From the NCBI RefSeq assembly GCF_030913365.1, contig NZ_CP133160.1:682001-746000 (forward strand): a DNA stretch of 64,000 nucleotides. The letters are read 5' to 3'. Within the stretch, counting starts at the first letter, position 1; every line of letters starts with the position of its first letter. This stretch comes from Stenotrophomonas sp. 24(2023) (GTDB taxonomy: Bacteria > Pseudomonadota > Gammaproteobacteria > Xanthomonadales > Xanthomonadaceae). A program made the position numbers and the translations under genes. Shown piece by piece: positions 37,514-46,793 of this stretch. Under the pieces are notes generated by a model. It saw only the letters and a list, made by a program, of their open reading frames with translations, searched no databases and was not told the origin of the DNA.

Positions 37514-39097
37514 ATGGACCTGCCCCGCTCCCCGCTGCGCTACACCGACGCCGATCCCGGCCGCCCGGTCATCTGGACGGTCAGTGTTTCGCGGCTGACC
37601 GGCCTGCTCGGCGACGTCATTCCCGAATTCGACCGCCGCGCGCGCATCGAGCAGATCAACCTCGGCTTTGAAGAAGCGGTGGAGGTGATCGGCAAGCGGC
37701 TGCGCCGCGAGCACTGCGACGTTGTCATCGCCGGCGGCTCCAACGCGGCCTACCTGCGCAGCCGCCTGGAGGTACCGCTGGTGCCGATCCAGGCCAACGG
37801 CTTCGACCTGATGGAAGCGCTGGCGCGGGCGCGCCGCATCGCCCCGCGCATCGGCCTGGTCACCCACGCCACCGACGTGCCGGTGTTCAGCACCTTCCAG
37901 CAGAGCTTCGGGCTGGACATCGAGCACCGCCGGTTCGTCACCCGCGAAGATGCGCGCGACTGCATCGCCGACCTGCGCGCCAACGGCATCGAGGTGATCG
38001 TCGGCACCGGCATGGCGATCGACCACGCCGAACAGGTCGGCCTGCCCGGCGTGTTGCTGTACTCGGCCGATTCGGTGCGGCAGGCCTTCGAGCACGCACT
38101 GGAACTGACCCAGACCCTGGCCCGCTCCGGCCGCACCGGCAATGCCACGCGCCGCCCCCGCCGCCTGCACGGCGACAGCCACGACCTGCTGGGCGACAGC
38201 GCCGCCATGGGCCAGGTGCGCGACCTGATCGCCCTGTACGCACCGCACGAAAGCACGGTGCTGGTCACCGGCGAAACCGGTACCGGCAAGGAACTGGTCG
38301 CGCGCCAGCTGCATGCCGCCAGTGGTCGGCGCGGGCGCTTCGTCGCACTGAACTGCGGGGCGATCAGCGAATCGCTGCTGGAGGCGGAGCTGTTCGGCTA
38401 CAGCGATGGTGCCTTCACCGGCGCGCGGCGCGGCGGGCGCATCGGCCTGATCGAGGCGGCCGATGGCGGCACCCTGTTCCTGGATGAGATCGGCGAGCTG
38501 CCGCTGCCGCTGCAGACCCGCCTGCTGCGCGTACTGGAAGAACGCGAAGTGCTGCGCGTGGGCGCCACCGAACCGACCAGCATCGACCTGCGCGTGGTGG
38601 CCGCCACGCTGCAGTCGCTGGAACAGCGCGTGCAGGCTGGCAGCTTCCGCCGCGACCTCTACTACCGCCTGGCCGCACTGCGCATCGCGCTGCCCGCACT
38701 GCGTGCGCGACGTGCCGACATTCCGCTGCTGGCCCGCCACTTCTTCCGCCAGCTGCGCGGCGTGGAAGCACCGCTGGACGAGACGGCGATGGCGCTGCTG
38801 CAGGCCGCCGACTGGCCCGGCAACGTGCGCGAACTGCGCAACCTGATCGACCGCCTGCGCATCCACTGGCAGCCGGCCGACGGCCACATCGATGTGGCCC
38901 GCCTGCAGCAACTGGCACCGGAACTGGCAGGCGAAGGCAGTGCCGCACCGGCCGCCGACAGCACCGGCAAGCGCCCCGCTCCCGCACAGCTGCAGCAGCT
39001 GCTGCAGGAGCACCGCAACGACCGCGAAGGCATGGCACAGGCGCTGGGGGTATCGCGCACCACCCTGTGGCGATGGCTGCGTGCGGCAGGGCTGTAG
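37514..39097 (+). CDS. prpR: propionate catabolism sigma-54 activator PrpR
   Basis: 527-residue enhancer-binding protein. Residues about 15-190 are the PrpR_N sensor (IPEFDRRARIEQINLGFEEAVEVI), which in homologues responds to 2-methylcitrate. Residues about 225-445 are the AAA+ domain: Walker A GETGTGKE, GAFTGA loop inside GYSDGAFTGARRGG, Walker B GGTLFLDEIGEL. The last about 40 residues are a Fis-type helix-turn-helix (RNDREGMAQALGVSRTTLWRWLRAAGL). It is divergent from prpB across a 156-base intergenic region containing the sigma-54 promoter and TGAAAC repeats. The gene ends 8 bases before a SMAG hairpin. Confidence 0.95.
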   Translation: MDLPRSPLRYTDADPGRPVIWTVSVSRLTGLLGDVIPEFDRRARIEQINLGFEEAVEVIGKRLRREHCDVVIAGGSNAAYLRSRLEVPLVPIQANGFDLMEALARARRIAPRIGLVTHATDVPVFSTFQQSFGLDIEHRRFVTREDARDCIADLRANGIEVIVGTGMAIDHAEQVGLPGVLLYSADSVRQAFEHALELTQTLARSGRTGNATRRPRRLHGDSHDLLGDSAAMGQVRDLIALYAPHESTVLVTGETGTGKELVARQLHAASGRRGRFVALNCGAISESLLEAELFGYSDGAFTGARRGGRIGLIEAADGGTLFLDEIGELPLPLQTRLLRVLEEREVLRVGATEPTSIDLRVVAATLQSLEQRVQAGSFRRDLYYRLAALRIALPALRARRADIPLLARHFFRQLRGVEAPLDETAMALLQAADWPGNVRELRNLIDRLRIHWQPADGHIDVARLQQLAPELAGEGSAAPAADSTGKRPAPAQLQQLLQEHRNDREGMAQALGVSRTTLWRWLRAAGL

Positions 39098-39105
39098 GCG
39101 GTCCC

Positions 39106-39128
39106 ATCCACGCAGGGCGTGGATCTAC
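39106..39128. repeat. SMAG (GTAG) element between prpR and doxX
   Basis: ATCCACGC-AGG-GCGTGGAT followed by CTAC: the classical Stenotrophomonas SMAG form (GTAGATCCACGC on the minus strand), positioned between two convergent genes where it may act as a terminator. Confidence 0.78.
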
Positions 39129-39138
39129 CGCAGCGGTT

Positions 39139-39600
39139 TCACCGTGCCCAGCGCGCCTCGATGGCGAAGCGTCCACTGCCTACCGCCGCAATCCACAGCA
39201 GCAGCACGCCCAGCGGTACTTCGCTGAGGTAGAAGAACCAGCTGAGCCAGTCCGGCACGCTCAATCCCGCCGGGATGCGCGCGATGCCATCGGTCAGTGC
39301 GGCCACCGCACAGATCGCAGCCAGCAGCAGCGCCGACGGTCGACTGAGCAGCCCCAGCACCAGCAGGCCGCCGGCAATCCACTCGATCGCCCCGAGCACC
39401 GGCGCGCTGAACACCGGCAACGGAATGCCCGCATCGATCAGCGTATGCACCATCCGCTCGCGCCCGGCAGCGGTGAACACCTTGTTCCAGCCGGACACGC
39501 TGAACATCACGCCCGCCACGATGCGGGCCAGCAGCAGCAGGCACGCTTCCACGCCTCGGCGCGGTGACGGTACGGCAAACAGGCAACGCCAGAAGGGCAT
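39139..39600 (-). CDS. DoxX-family membrane protein
   Basis: 153-residue inner-membrane protein with four predicted helices (ACLLLLARIVAGVMFSVSGWNKV, FSAPVLGAIEWIAGGLLVLGLL, ALLLAAICAVAALTDGIA, WLSWFFYLSEVPLGVLLLWIAAV), typical of the DoxX/DoxD quinol-related family. Function in bacteria is poorly defined (redox, membrane stress). GGAG lies 6 bases before the ATG at 39600. Convergent with prpR, separated by a SMAG element. Confidence 0.87.
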   Translation of the reverse strand: MPFWRCLFAVPSPRRGVEACLLLLARIVAGVMFSVSGWNKVFTAAGRERMVHTLIDAGIPLPVFSAPVLGAIEWIAGGLLVLGLLSRPSALLLAAICAVAALTDGIARIPAGLSVPDWLSWFFYLSEVPLGVLLLWIAAVGSGRFAIEARWAR

Positions 39601-39807
39601 GGCGACTCCGTAGATCAAGGGTATTCAACGCAGTGTGCCCGCCTGCCACCTGCTCGCGCATGAAGCGGACAGGTCCGGATGCGACACGCCTTCATCGCGA
39701 TGAACCAGCCAGTCCTTTCTTCCACACAACCGCAGGTTGCCTGGGACACGCCTTTGGCCAGATAGTGCCATGCGCCCGCCGGCCTGCACCGGCACAGGAG
39801 ATTTCAC

Positions 39808-40305
39808 ATCGACACGTTCATCGAGCAGGACCGACGGCTGCGGCAGCAGCATCCCTTGCCGTACTTCCTGGCGCCGTGGGGCTGGTGCTTTGCCAAGAAC
39901 AATCTGTTGGACGCGACACCTGCGGTACTCGAGGAGGTGGCAGACCCGGATGTCGCCTTCCTGCTGCGCGACCTTTACTTCAGCGGCATGGTGTTCTACG
40001 CCAACGGAGAGTTCGCGTTGCGCCACGGTGAGCGCGTACAGGCATCGCTGTATGTGCACCATGCACCGGCTGCAGCATGCCCGTATGAGCTCAGCCTGCA
40101 CCTGCGCAAGGGCAAGTCACGCAACAGCGCCCATCGGCTCGATCTGGAACATGCCACGGCCACCGCGCGCAGCGCCGTGGAGGTCATCAACGCCTGGATG
40201 GCCGCCGTGAGCGGTGATTTCGTCGACGGCTACAACCCGGTTGCCGACCGCATGGACGACTGGTTTTCGGCGGCCTCCCTCATCGGTCGCAGCACCGCTT
40301 CCTGA
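39808..40305 (+). CDS. hypothetical protein, apparent AUC start
   Basis: Up to 166 residues, no family recognised. The frame is closed by TAG at 39763 and contains no ATG or GTG before the protein-like region. AGGAG stands at 39796-39800, and 7 bases later an in-frame ATC (39808) begins xDTFIEQDRRLRQQHPLPYFLAPWGWCFAKNNLLD, which reads as one continuous domain; the first ordinary start is a TTG at 39856 inside it. So either translation begins at AUC, or an ATG was changed by one base. The protein is acidic with a YFLAPWGWCF core and an alpha/beta pattern; no signal peptide. It is monocistronic, with pdxH convergent downstream. Confidence 0.6.
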   Translation: MDTFIEQDRRLRQQHPLPYFLAPWGWCFAKNNLLDATPAVLEEVADPDVAFLLRDLYFSGMVFYANGEFALRHGERVQASLYVHHAPAAACPYELSLHLRKGKSRNSAHRLDLEHATATARSAVEVINAWMAAVSGDFVDGYNPVADRMDDWFSAASLIGRSTAS

Positions 40306-40389
40306 CAGCCTCCCCTGCTCCATCCGGCCAAGCAGGGGCCTGGCTGCCGAGGCAGCGCACCTACCGCCGCCTGCTTGGTTTCTGCCGCC

Positions 40390-40989
40390 TTACGGATACA
40401 GCAACCGCTTGCTCCAGCGGCCTTCGGCGCCGGCTTCATAGCACCAGCGTTCGTGCAGCCGGAACTGCGCGCCGTACCAGAACTCGATGCGGTCAGGCAC
40501 CACGCGCAGGCCGCTCCAGCCATCCGGGCGCGGCACGTCCTTGCCGTCGAAGCGGGCCTCGATCTCGGCCACGCGCGCGTCGAATTCCTCGCGGGTCGCC
40601 AGCGTCTTCGACTGCAGCGACGCCCAGGCGCCGATCTGGCTCATGCGCGGGCGGCTGGCGAAGTAGGCATCGGCCTCGGCGGCGGACACCGCTTCCACGC
40701 GCCCTTCGATGCGCACCTGGATGCCGGCCTCGCGCAGGCTGCGCCACAGGAACAGCAGCGCGGCCTGCGGGTTGGCCTGCAGTTCGCGGCCCTTGTGGCT
40801 GTCCAGATGGGTGTAGAACACGAAGCCACGCTCATCGAAGGCCTTCAGCAACACGGTGCGGGCCGAGGGGCGGCCCTGCGCATCGGCGGTGGCCACGGTC
40901 ATCGCGTTGGGCTCCACTTCCCGGCTCTGCTTCGCCTCGTCGAACAGGGCAGCGAAGGTGGACAGGGCTTCGGTATACAGGTCACTCAT
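40390..40989 (-). CDS. pdxH: pyridoxamine 5'-phosphate oxidase
   Basis: 199-residue FMN flavoprotein that oxidises PNP and PMP to pyridoxal 5'-phosphate, the last step of vitamin B6 synthesis and salvage. FMN-binding motifs: [22 protein letters not shown] (about residues 40-61), [19 protein letters not shown], and QVRIEGRVE. The C-terminal signature is [16 protein letters not shown] with the final RLLYP, nearly invariant in PdxH. Start at 40989 ([12 protein letters not shown]). Divergent from the kinase gene at 41030; only 40 bases separate the two starts. Confidence 0.97.
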   Translation of the reverse strand: MSDLYTEALSTFAALFDEAKQSREVEPNAMTVATADAQGRPSARTVLLKAFDERGFVFYTHLDSHKGRELQANPQAALLFLWRSLREAGIQVRIEGRVEAVSAAEADAYFASRPRMSQIGAWASLQSKTLATREEFDARVAEIEARFDGKDVPRPDGWSGLRVVPDRIEFWYGAQFRLHERWCYEAGAEGRWSKRLLYP

Positions 40990-41029
40990 GTCAGCGGTGC
41001 TCTCACGCGGTTTGGGCTATTGTGGCGGC

Positions 41030-41857
41030 ATGGTTGCCACTGCGTACATGCCCAAGGCGAAAGGATTCCCTGACACGCTGGTCGAGCAGGCACTGGACGA
41101 TGCCCTGGGCAGTGGCGCAGCGGTACCAGTATTGGCCATCAGCGGGCTGCAGGGCAGCGGCAAATCGACGCTGGCCGCGCAGGTGGTGGCGCGGGCACGG
41201 GCGCGCGGGCTGAACGCGGCCACGCTGTCCATCGACGATGTGTACCTGACCCGCAGCCAACGCCAGCGCCTGGCCCGCCAGATCCACCCGCTGCTGATCA
41301 CCCGCGGGCCACCGGGCACCCACGACCTGCCGCTGGCCCATGCCCTGCTCGATGCGGTTGCCGCGCGGCAACCGCTGTCGATGCCGCGCTTTGACAAGCT
41401 GGCCGATGAGCGCCTGCCGGAAGCGCAGTGGGCACGGTTGTCGCAACCGCTGGACCTGCTGGTGTTCGAAGGCTGGTTCCTCGGCACCCCGGCGCAGGAC
41501 GAGGCCGCGCTGCAGCGGCCGCTCAACGCCCTGGAACGCGAGGGCGACAGCGATGGCCGCTGGCGCCACTGGTGCAACCAGGCCCTGGCCCGCGATTACC
41601 CGGCGCTGTGGCAGCGCTGCGACCGCCTGTGGTTCCTGCAGCCACCGGATTTTTCCGTGGTACCGCGCTGGCGCTGGCAGCAGGAGCAGGCCATGCAGGC
41701 CGCCCAGCCCGACCGCAGCGGCATGTCCCGCCCGCAGCTGGAACGCTTCGTGCAGTACTTCGAACGGGTCAGCCGGCAGGCCCTGGCTACCCTGCCGGCG
41801 GTCGCCGACCGGGTGATCGCGCTGGACGCGCAGCGCCAGATCACGGCGGCGCGCTGA
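41030..41857 (+). CDS. P-loop kinase, D-glycerate 3-kinase-like
   Basis: 276-residue cytoplasmic P-loop NTPase of the plant-type glycerate kinase (GLYK/YggC-like) family. Walker A is GLQGSGKST (about residues 39-47); IDDVY at about 66 and FEGWFLG near 150 are family markers, as is RGPPGTHDLPLA. Homologues phosphorylate D-glycerate to 3-phosphoglycerate, though bacterial members are often annotated only as kinase. The ATG at 41030 lies 40 bases from the divergent pdxH start. A second ATG at 41048 is possible. Confidence 0.8.
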   Translation: MVATAYMPKAKGFPDTLVEQALDDALGSGAAVPVLAISGLQGSGKSTLAAQVVARARARGLNAATLSIDDVYLTRSQRQRLARQIHPLLITRGPPGTHDLPLAHALLDAVAARQPLSMPRFDKLADERLPEAQWARLSQPLDLLVFEGWFLGTPAQDEAALQRPLNALEREGDSDGRWRHWCNQALARDYPALWQRCDRLWFLQPPDFSVVPRWRWQQEQAMQAAQPDRSGMSRPQLERFVQYFERVSRQALATLPAVADRVIALDAQRQITAAR

Positions 41858-41885
41858 CACCGCCGCCCCTGGCGCCTGCCCCGCC

Positions 41886-42089
41886 CTACTCCACCACGAA
41901 GGTGACCCGCAGGTTCACCCGCCATTCGGTGATTTCCCCGCTGGCGCTGGTGACGACCTTGGTGTCGTTCACCCAGGCGCCCTGGATGCCCTTGACCGTC
42001 CCGGCAACCTTCTTCAGGCCGCTGCGCACGGCATCCTCGATGCTGGTGGGCGAGGAGGCGGTGATTTCAATGACTTTTGCGATCGACAT
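41886..42089 (-). CDS. dodecin family flavin-binding protein
   Basis: 67-residue small protein: MSIAKVIEITASSPTSIEDAV, then KKVAGTVKGIQGAWVNDTKVV and ITEWRVNLRVTFVVE. This matches dodecin, a hollow dodecamer that binds flavins (FMN, riboflavin) for storage and protection. The tryptophan of the flavin stack corresponds to W45 in the AWVND segment. GGAG is 7 bases before the ATG. Divergent from aroK, convergent with the glycerate-kinase-like gene. Confidence 0.93.
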   Translation of the reverse strand: MSIAKVIEITASSPTSIEDAVRSGLKKVAGTVKGIQGAWVNDTKVVTSASGEITEWRVNLRVTFVVE

Positions 42090-42187
42090 GGGAGCGCTCC
42101 GGACGACGCGCGGGACCTTCCGCGCCCGCCCCACACTGACGTGAAAGTCGTAAAGCCCACGCCACGGAGGTGTTAGCATCCGTGACG

Positions 42188-42730
42188 ATGAATCCCGCTC
42201 CGAACCTGATCCTGATCGGCCCGATGGGCGCCGGCAAAACCTGCATCGGCCGCCGCCTGGCCGAGCGCTTCACGCTGGACTTCGTCGACGTCGACCAGGC
42301 CATCGTGGAGGCTGCCGGGGCCAGCATCGCCGACATCTTCGAGCACGCCGGCGAAGCCGGCTTCCGTGAGCAGGAACGCACCACCCTGGCCCGCCTGCTG
42401 GCCGGCCAGGGCCAGCTGGTCTCCACCGGCGGCGGCGCCGTGCTGGACCCGGCCAACCGGGCGCTGATCGCCGCACGCGGCTTCGTGGTGCACCTGCACG
42501 TCAGCGTGCCGGCCCAGCTGGAACGGCTGGCCCGCGACAAGGGCCGGCCGCTGCTGCAGCGTCCCGACCGCGAGCAGGTGCTGCATGACCTGGCCCGGCA
42601 CCGCGACCCGCTGTACCAGCAGCTGGCCGACCTGACCCTGGACACCGATCTTTTCACTGCTGCCGATGCCACCGCCCAGCTGGTGGTCAAGCTGGCCACG
42701 CATTGGCAGCGACAGGACCTGACCGCATGA
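42188..42730 (+). CDS. aroK: shikimate kinase
   Basis: 180-residue kinase phosphorylating shikimate at O3 in chorismate synthesis. Walker [16 protein letters not shown] at residues 8-22, substrate-binding DVDQAI near 34-39, [13 protein letters not shown] near 59, STGGGAVL near 79 and the lid arginine in RDKGRPLL near 118. The ATG at 42188 matches the usual [12 protein letters not shown] start; GGAGG lies at 42166-42170, which is better spaced for a GTG at 42182, so a 2-residue longer product is possible. Stop overlaps aroB by 4 bases. Confidence 0.96.
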   Translation: MNPAPNLILIGPMGAGKTCIGRRLAERFTLDFVDVDQAIVEAAGASIADIFEHAGEAGFREQERTTLARLLAGQGQLVSTGGGAVLDPANRALIAARGFVVHLHVSVPAQLERLARDKGRPLLQRPDREQVLHDLARHRDPLYQQLADLTLDTDLFTAADATAQLVVKLATHWQRQDLTA

Positions 42731-43839
42731 CTTCCCCCACCCCGCTGCAGGTCGCCGTCGGCGGCGACCGCCCGTATTCGATCACCATCGGCGCCGGCGC
42801 ACTGGCCGATGGCGCCGCCCTGGCCGCGCACGTGCGTGGCCGCCATGTGCTGCTGGTCAGCGACAGCGACGTCGCCCCGCGCTACCTCGCCGCGGTGCGC
42901 GCCACGCTGCTGGCCGCGCGCCCGGACCTGATCGTCGGCGAGCACGTGCTGCCGGCCGGCGAGGCCTCCAAGACCCTGGCCGAGTTCGGCCGCGCCATCG
43001 ACGCGCTGGCCGCCCTCGGCGCCACCCGCGATGCCTGCGTGTTCGCTCTGGGCGGTGGTGTGGTCGGCGATCTGGCCGGCTTCGCTGCGGCCTGCTGGAT
43101 GCGCGGCGTGGACTGCGTACAGCTGCCCACCACGCTGCTGGCGATGGTCGATTCGTCGGTGGGCGGCAAGACCGCCGTGGACATTCCGGCCGGCAAGAAC
43201 CTGGTGGGTGCCTTCCATCCGCCGCGTGCGGTCATCGCCGACACCCGCGTGCTGGCCACGCTGCCGACGCGGGAACTGCGCGCAGGCCTGGCCGAAGTGG
43301 TCAAGTACGGTGCACTGGGTGACGCCGCCTTCTTCGACTGGCTGCAGCAGCACGCCGATGCCCTGACCGCCGGCCAGGATACGGTGCTGGCCGAAGCCAT
43401 CGCGCGCAGCTGCACGCACAAGGCCGCCATCGTCGAACGCGATCCCTTCGAGAAGGGCGAACGCGCCCTGCTCAACCTGGGCCATACCTTCGGCCACGCC
43501 ATCGAGACCGAGCAGGGCTATTCGGCCCCGGGCCGCGATGCGCTGAACCATGGCGAAGCCGTGGCGGTGGGCATGGTGCTGGCCGCGCGCCTGTCCAGCC
43601 AGCTGGGCCTGGCCCCGGCCGAAGATGGCCAGCGCCTGCAGGCGCTGCTGCAGCAGCTGGGGCTGCCGGTGGCCATTCCCGCCGGGCTGGACCCGCAGGC
43701 CCTGCTGGGCCGCATGCGCCTGGACAAGAAGAACGTGGCCGGCCGCCTGCGCCTGGTGCTGTGGCGGGGCATGGGCCGGGCCGAAGTGGTGCCGGATGTG
43801 GACGAAGCGGCCGTACTGAAGGTGCTGGGCGCCGCCTGA
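42727..43839 (+). CDS. aroB: 3-dehydroquinate synthase
   Basis: 370-residue NAD- and divalent-metal-dependent cyclase converting DAHP to 3-dehydroquinate, the second shikimate step. Motifs: [21 protein letters not shown] near residue 108, [35 protein letters not shown] near 135, and metal ligands in [19 protein letters not shown] and [15 protein letters not shown] overlap with aroK indicates translational coupling. A SMAG element follows 12 bases after the stop. Confidence 0.98.
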   Translation: MTSPTPLQVAVGGDRPYSITIGAGALADGAALAAHVRGRHVLLVSDSDVAPRYLAAVRATLLAARPDLIVGEHVLPAGEASKTLAEFGRAIDALAALGATRDACVFALGGGVVGDLAGFAAACWMRGVDCVQLPTTLLAMVDSSVGGKTAVDIPAGKNLVGAFHPPRAVIADTRVLATLPTRELRAGLAEVVKYGALGDAAFFDWLQQHADALTAGQDTVLAEAIARSCTHKAAIVERDPFEKGERALLNLGHTFGHAIETEQGYSAPGRDALNHGEAVAVGMVLAARLSSQLGLAPAEDGQRLQALLQQLGLPVAIPAGLDPQALLGRMRLDKKNVAGRLRLVLWRGMGRAEVVPDVDEAAVLKVLGAA

Positions 43840-43850
43840 CAGCCCGCATT

Positions 43851-43873
43851 CGCCAGGCAGGGCCTGGCGCTAC
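43851..43873. repeat. SMAG (GTAG) element after aroB
   Basis: CGCCAGGC-AGG-GCCTGGCG followed by CTAC, 8-pair stem with 3-base loop, in the aroB 3' region. Confidence 0.75.
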
Positions 43874-43925
43874 GGGCGATCATCACGGCCGGCAGCCGTT
43901 GCGGCGGGGCTCACCCCTGCCCCGT

Positions 43926-43931
43926 TACAAT
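43926..43931 (+). promoter_or_regulatory. possible -10 element of the WGR-hemE unit
   Basis: TACAAT lies only 7 bases before the ATG at 43938, so a transcript from here would be leaderless or would serve hemE only; no clear -35 is present. Confidence 0.35.
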
Positions 43932-43937
43932 CGGCCC

Positions 43938-44177
43938 ATGCACGTCTACCTGCAACATCCCGAAGACGGCGCGCAGGCGCCGCGCTTCCTGCGCCTGAGC
44001 CTGCTGCCGGACCTGTTCGGCGGCTGGGAACTGCTGCGCGAGTCCGGCCGGGTCGGTGGCCGCTCGCAGCTGCGGCGCGAACTGTTCCTGCAGGCCGATG
44101 CCGCCCGCCATGCCTTCGACAAGGCCCGCGATGCCGAACTGCATCGCGGGTTCCAGATCCTCCCGCACGGCGACTGA
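43938..44177 (+). CDS. stand-alone WGR-domain mini-protein
   Basis: 79-residue protein consisting only of a WGR-type domain: [44 protein letters not shown] gives the W..R.W/GRxG pattern ([17 protein letters not shown]), then [23 protein letters not shown], the usual paired helix that follows (FxxxxxAxxxFxxxxxxKxxxGY in eukaryotic PARPs). WGR domains bind nucleic acid ends in PARPs and occur alone in bacteria with unknown role. The gene is 35 bases upstream of hemE, an arrangement I associate with xanthomonads; no clear Shine-Dalgarno is seen. Confidence 0.75.
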   Translation: MHVYLQHPEDGAQAPRFLRLSLLPDLFGGWELLRESGRVGGRSQLRRELFLQADAARHAFDKARDAELHRGFQILPHGD

Positions 44178-44212
44178 TGCCGCTGCCCTCTTTCCCGCAA
44201 GGACCCCCCTTC

Positions 44213-45286
44213 GTGACCAGCCCTCTCCGCAACGATCGCCTGCTGCGCGCCCTGCGCCGTGAACCGGTGGACTGCACGCCCGTCTGGCTGATGCGCCAGG
44301 CCGGCCGCTACCTGCCGGAATACCGCGCCACCCGGGCCAAGGCCGGCACCTTCCTGGCCATGGCCAAGAATCCGGAGATCGCCTGCGAGATCACCCTGCA
44401 GCCGCTGCGCCGCTTCCCGCTGGATGCGGCCATCCTGTTCTCCGACATCCTGACCATTCCCGATGCCATGGGCCTGGAGCTGTACTTCGTCGAAGGCGAA
44501 GGCCCCAAGTTCCGCCACCCGGTGCGGGACGAGGCCGCCATCGCCAAACTGCACGTGCCGGACATGGAGCAGGACCTGGGCTACGTGATGGATGCGGTGC
44601 GCCTGATCCGCCGCGAACTGGATGGCCAGGTCCCGTTGATCGGCTTCTCCGGCAGCCCGTGGACGCTGGCCTGCTACATGATCGAAGGCGGCGGCAGCAA
44701 GGATTTCTCGCGCATCAAGGCGATGGCCCTGAACCACCCGCAGGCCCTGCACCGCCTGCTGGAGGTGACCACCCAGGCGGTCATCGCCTACCTGGCGGCG
44801 CAGCGCGCGGCCGGTGCGCAGGCCCTGCAGGTGTTCGATACCTGGGGCGGCGTACTGTCGCCGTCGATGTACCGCGAATTCTCGCTGCGCTACCTGCAGC
44901 GCATCGCCGAAGGCCTGGAACGCGGCCAGGGCAGCGGGCGCACGCCGCTGATCCTGTTCGGCAAGGGCACCGGCCTGCACCTGGAAGCCCTGTCGCACAC
45001 CGGGGCCGATGCGCTGGGCCTGGACTGGACGCTGGACCTGGACGAAGCGCTGCGCCGCACCGGTGGCCGCGTTGCCCTGCAGGGCAACCTGGACCCGACC
45101 ACGCTGTATGCCTCGCCGGATGCCATCACCGCCGCCGCCGGCAAGGTGCTGGACACCTACGCGGCGGGCAATGGCGGTTCGCGCGAAGGGCATGTGTTCA
45201 ACCTCGGCCACGGCATGTCGCCGGACATGGACCCGGCACACGTGCAGGTGCTGGTGGATGCGGTGCACCGCCTCAGCCAGCGCTGA
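44213..45286 (+). CDS. hemE: uroporphyrinogen decarboxylase
   Basis: 357-residue haem-pathway enzyme that decarboxylates uroporphyrinogen III to coproporphyrinogen III. Signatures: [16 protein letters not shown] near residue 24 (substrate arginines), [14 protein letters not shown] with the catalytic Asp near 85, [22 protein letters not shown] near 144 and HVFNLGHGM at the C-terminal part. The GTG at 44213 (AAGGA 9 bases upstream) gives the family start [17 protein letters not shown]; the ATG at 44177 adds a non-conserved Pro-rich leader. Confidence 0.96.
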   Translation: MTSPLRNDRLLRALRREPVDCTPVWLMRQAGRYLPEYRATRAKAGTFLAMAKNPEIACEITLQPLRRFPLDAAILFSDILTIPDAMGLELYFVEGEGPKFRHPVRDEAAIAKLHVPDMEQDLGYVMDAVRLIRRELDGQVPLIGFSGSPWTLACYMIEGGGSKDFSRIKAMALNHPQALHRLLEVTTQAVIAYLAAQRAAGAQALQVFDTWGGVLSPSMYREFSLRYLQRIAEGLERGQGSGRTPLILFGKGTGLHLEALSHTGADALGLDWTLDLDEALRRTGGRVALQGNLDPTTLYASPDAITAAAGKVLDTYAAGNGGSREGHVFNLGHGMSPDMDPAHVQVLVDAVHRLSQR

Positions 45287-45379
45287 GCGCCTTGCCCGTC
45301 GTGGCGGTACGGCGCCTGTTGATCGCGCCGTGACCGCCACTGCGCGATCATGCACTCCCCCACCTGCCGGCCCCCTGCA

Positions 45380-46783
45380 ATGACGTCCAGCGCCACGTCC
45401 ATCCGCCCCCTGCTCTGGCTGGTGTCGCTGGCGATCTTCATGCAGATGCTTGATTCGACCATCGTCAACACGGCCCTGCCGGCGATGGCCAGCAGCCTGG
45501 GCGAGAGCCCGCTGCAGATGCAGTCGGTGGTGTTCAGCTACGCACTGGCCGTGGCGACGTTCATCCCGGCCTCCGGCTGGATCGCCGACCGCTACGGCAC
45601 CCGCCGCACCTTCCTGGTGGCGATCATCCTGTTCACCGCCGGCTCGCTGGCCTGCGCGCTGGCCCAGCACCTGTACCAGCTGGTGGCCGCGCGCGTGCTG
45701 CAGGGCATGGGCGGGGCGATGCTGCTGCCGGTGGGCCGGCTGGCGGTGATGCGCTCGGTGCCGCGCGAGGATTTCCTGCGCGCGATGAGCTTCATCGCCA
45801 TTCCTGCACTGATCGGCCCGCTGATCGGCCCGACGCTGGGCGGCTGGCTGGTGGAGATCGCGTCCTGGCACTGGGTGTTCCTGATCAACCTGCCGATCGG
45901 CGTGGCCGGCTACGTCGCCGCGCTGAAGATCATGCCGGACCACTATGCCAGCCACCGCACGCGCTTCGACCTGCGCGGCTACGTGATGCTGGCCTTCGCC
46001 ATGGTGGTGCTGTCGCTGGCCCTGGATGGCACCGCCGGCGTCGGTACGCCCAATGCCCTGGTGATGCTGATGACGGTGGCCGGCCTGGCCGCGCTGGTCG
46101 GCTACTGGCTGCACGCGGCCAACTCGACCGCCCCGCTGTTCTCGCTGCTGCTGTTCCGCGTGCCCAGCTACCGCATCGGCATCCTGGGCAACCTGTTCTC
46201 GCGCATCGGCAGCGGCGCGATGCCGCTGCTGATCCCGCTGCTGCTGCAGGTCGGCATGGGCATGAGCCCGATGACCGCCGGCCTGATGATGATTCCGGTG
46301 GCCGCCGCCGGCATGGTGTCCAAGCAGATGGCGGTGCGGCTGGTGGAGCGCTTCGGCTATCGCCGCGTGCTGATGGTCAACACCGTGCTGGTCGGCGTGG
46401 CGATGGCCAGCTTCGCGCTGATGACGCCGGGGCAGTCGCTGGGCCTGCGCCTGCTGCAGCTGGGCCTGTTCGGTGCGGTCAACTCGCTGCAGTTCACCGT
46501 CATGAACACCGTGACCCTGCGCGACCTGGACCGTGAATTCGCCAGCCCCGGCAACAGCCTGCTGTCGATGGTGATGATGCTGGCCACCGGCTTTGGCGCA
46601 GCGGCCGCCGGCAGCCTGCTGTCCGCGTTCGGCAGCCATCTGGAAGGCCATGCGGCCACGTCCGCGCTGCATGCCACCTTCATCTGCGTGGGTGCGATCA
46701 CGCTGACCTCCACGCTGATCTTCTGGCAGCTGCCCGATACCAAGCCCGGGCGCAAGGGCGACGTGGAAGAAGTCGCCGAATGA
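45380..46783 (+). CDS. mdtD: MdtD-like DHA2 MFS exporter
   Basis: 467-residue inner-membrane drug/proton antiporter of the DHA2 family, about 14 helices. FMQMLDSTIVNTALPAMASSLGESP at residues 25-49 contains the LDxTIVNVALP motif; GWIADRYGTRRTF is motif A, and GPLIGPTLGGWLVEIASWHWVFLINLPIG is motif C plus its follow-on. The sequence resembles E. coli MdtD throughout, although no mdtABC or baeSR is nearby. Start at 45380 (MTSSATSIRPLLWL) is preferred; an ATG at 45350 is in frame. Its stop is only 10 bases from the convergent histidine kinase stop. Confidence 0.9.
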   Translation: MTSSATSIRPLLWLVSLAIFMQMLDSTIVNTALPAMASSLGESPLQMQSVVFSYALAVATFIPASGWIADRYGTRRTFLVAIILFTAGSLACALAQHLYQLVAARVLQGMGGAMLLPVGRLAVMRSVPREDFLRAMSFIAIPALIGPLIGPTLGGWLVEIASWHWVFLINLPIGVAGYVAALKIMPDHYASHRTRFDLRGYVMLAFAMVVLSLALDGTAGVGTPNALVMLMTVAGLAALVGYWLHAANSTAPLFSLLLFRVPSYRIGILGNLFSRIGSGAMPLLIPLLLQVGMGMSPMTAGLMMIPVAAAGMVSKQMAVRLVERFGYRRVLMVNTVLVGVAMASFALMTPGQSLGLRLLQLGLFGAVNSLQFTVMNTVTLRDLDREFASPGNSLLSMVMMLATGFGAAAAGSLLSAFGSHLEGHAATSALHATFICVGAITLTSTLIFWQLPDTKPGRKGDVEEVAE

Positions 46784-46793
46784 ACGGCAGGCG

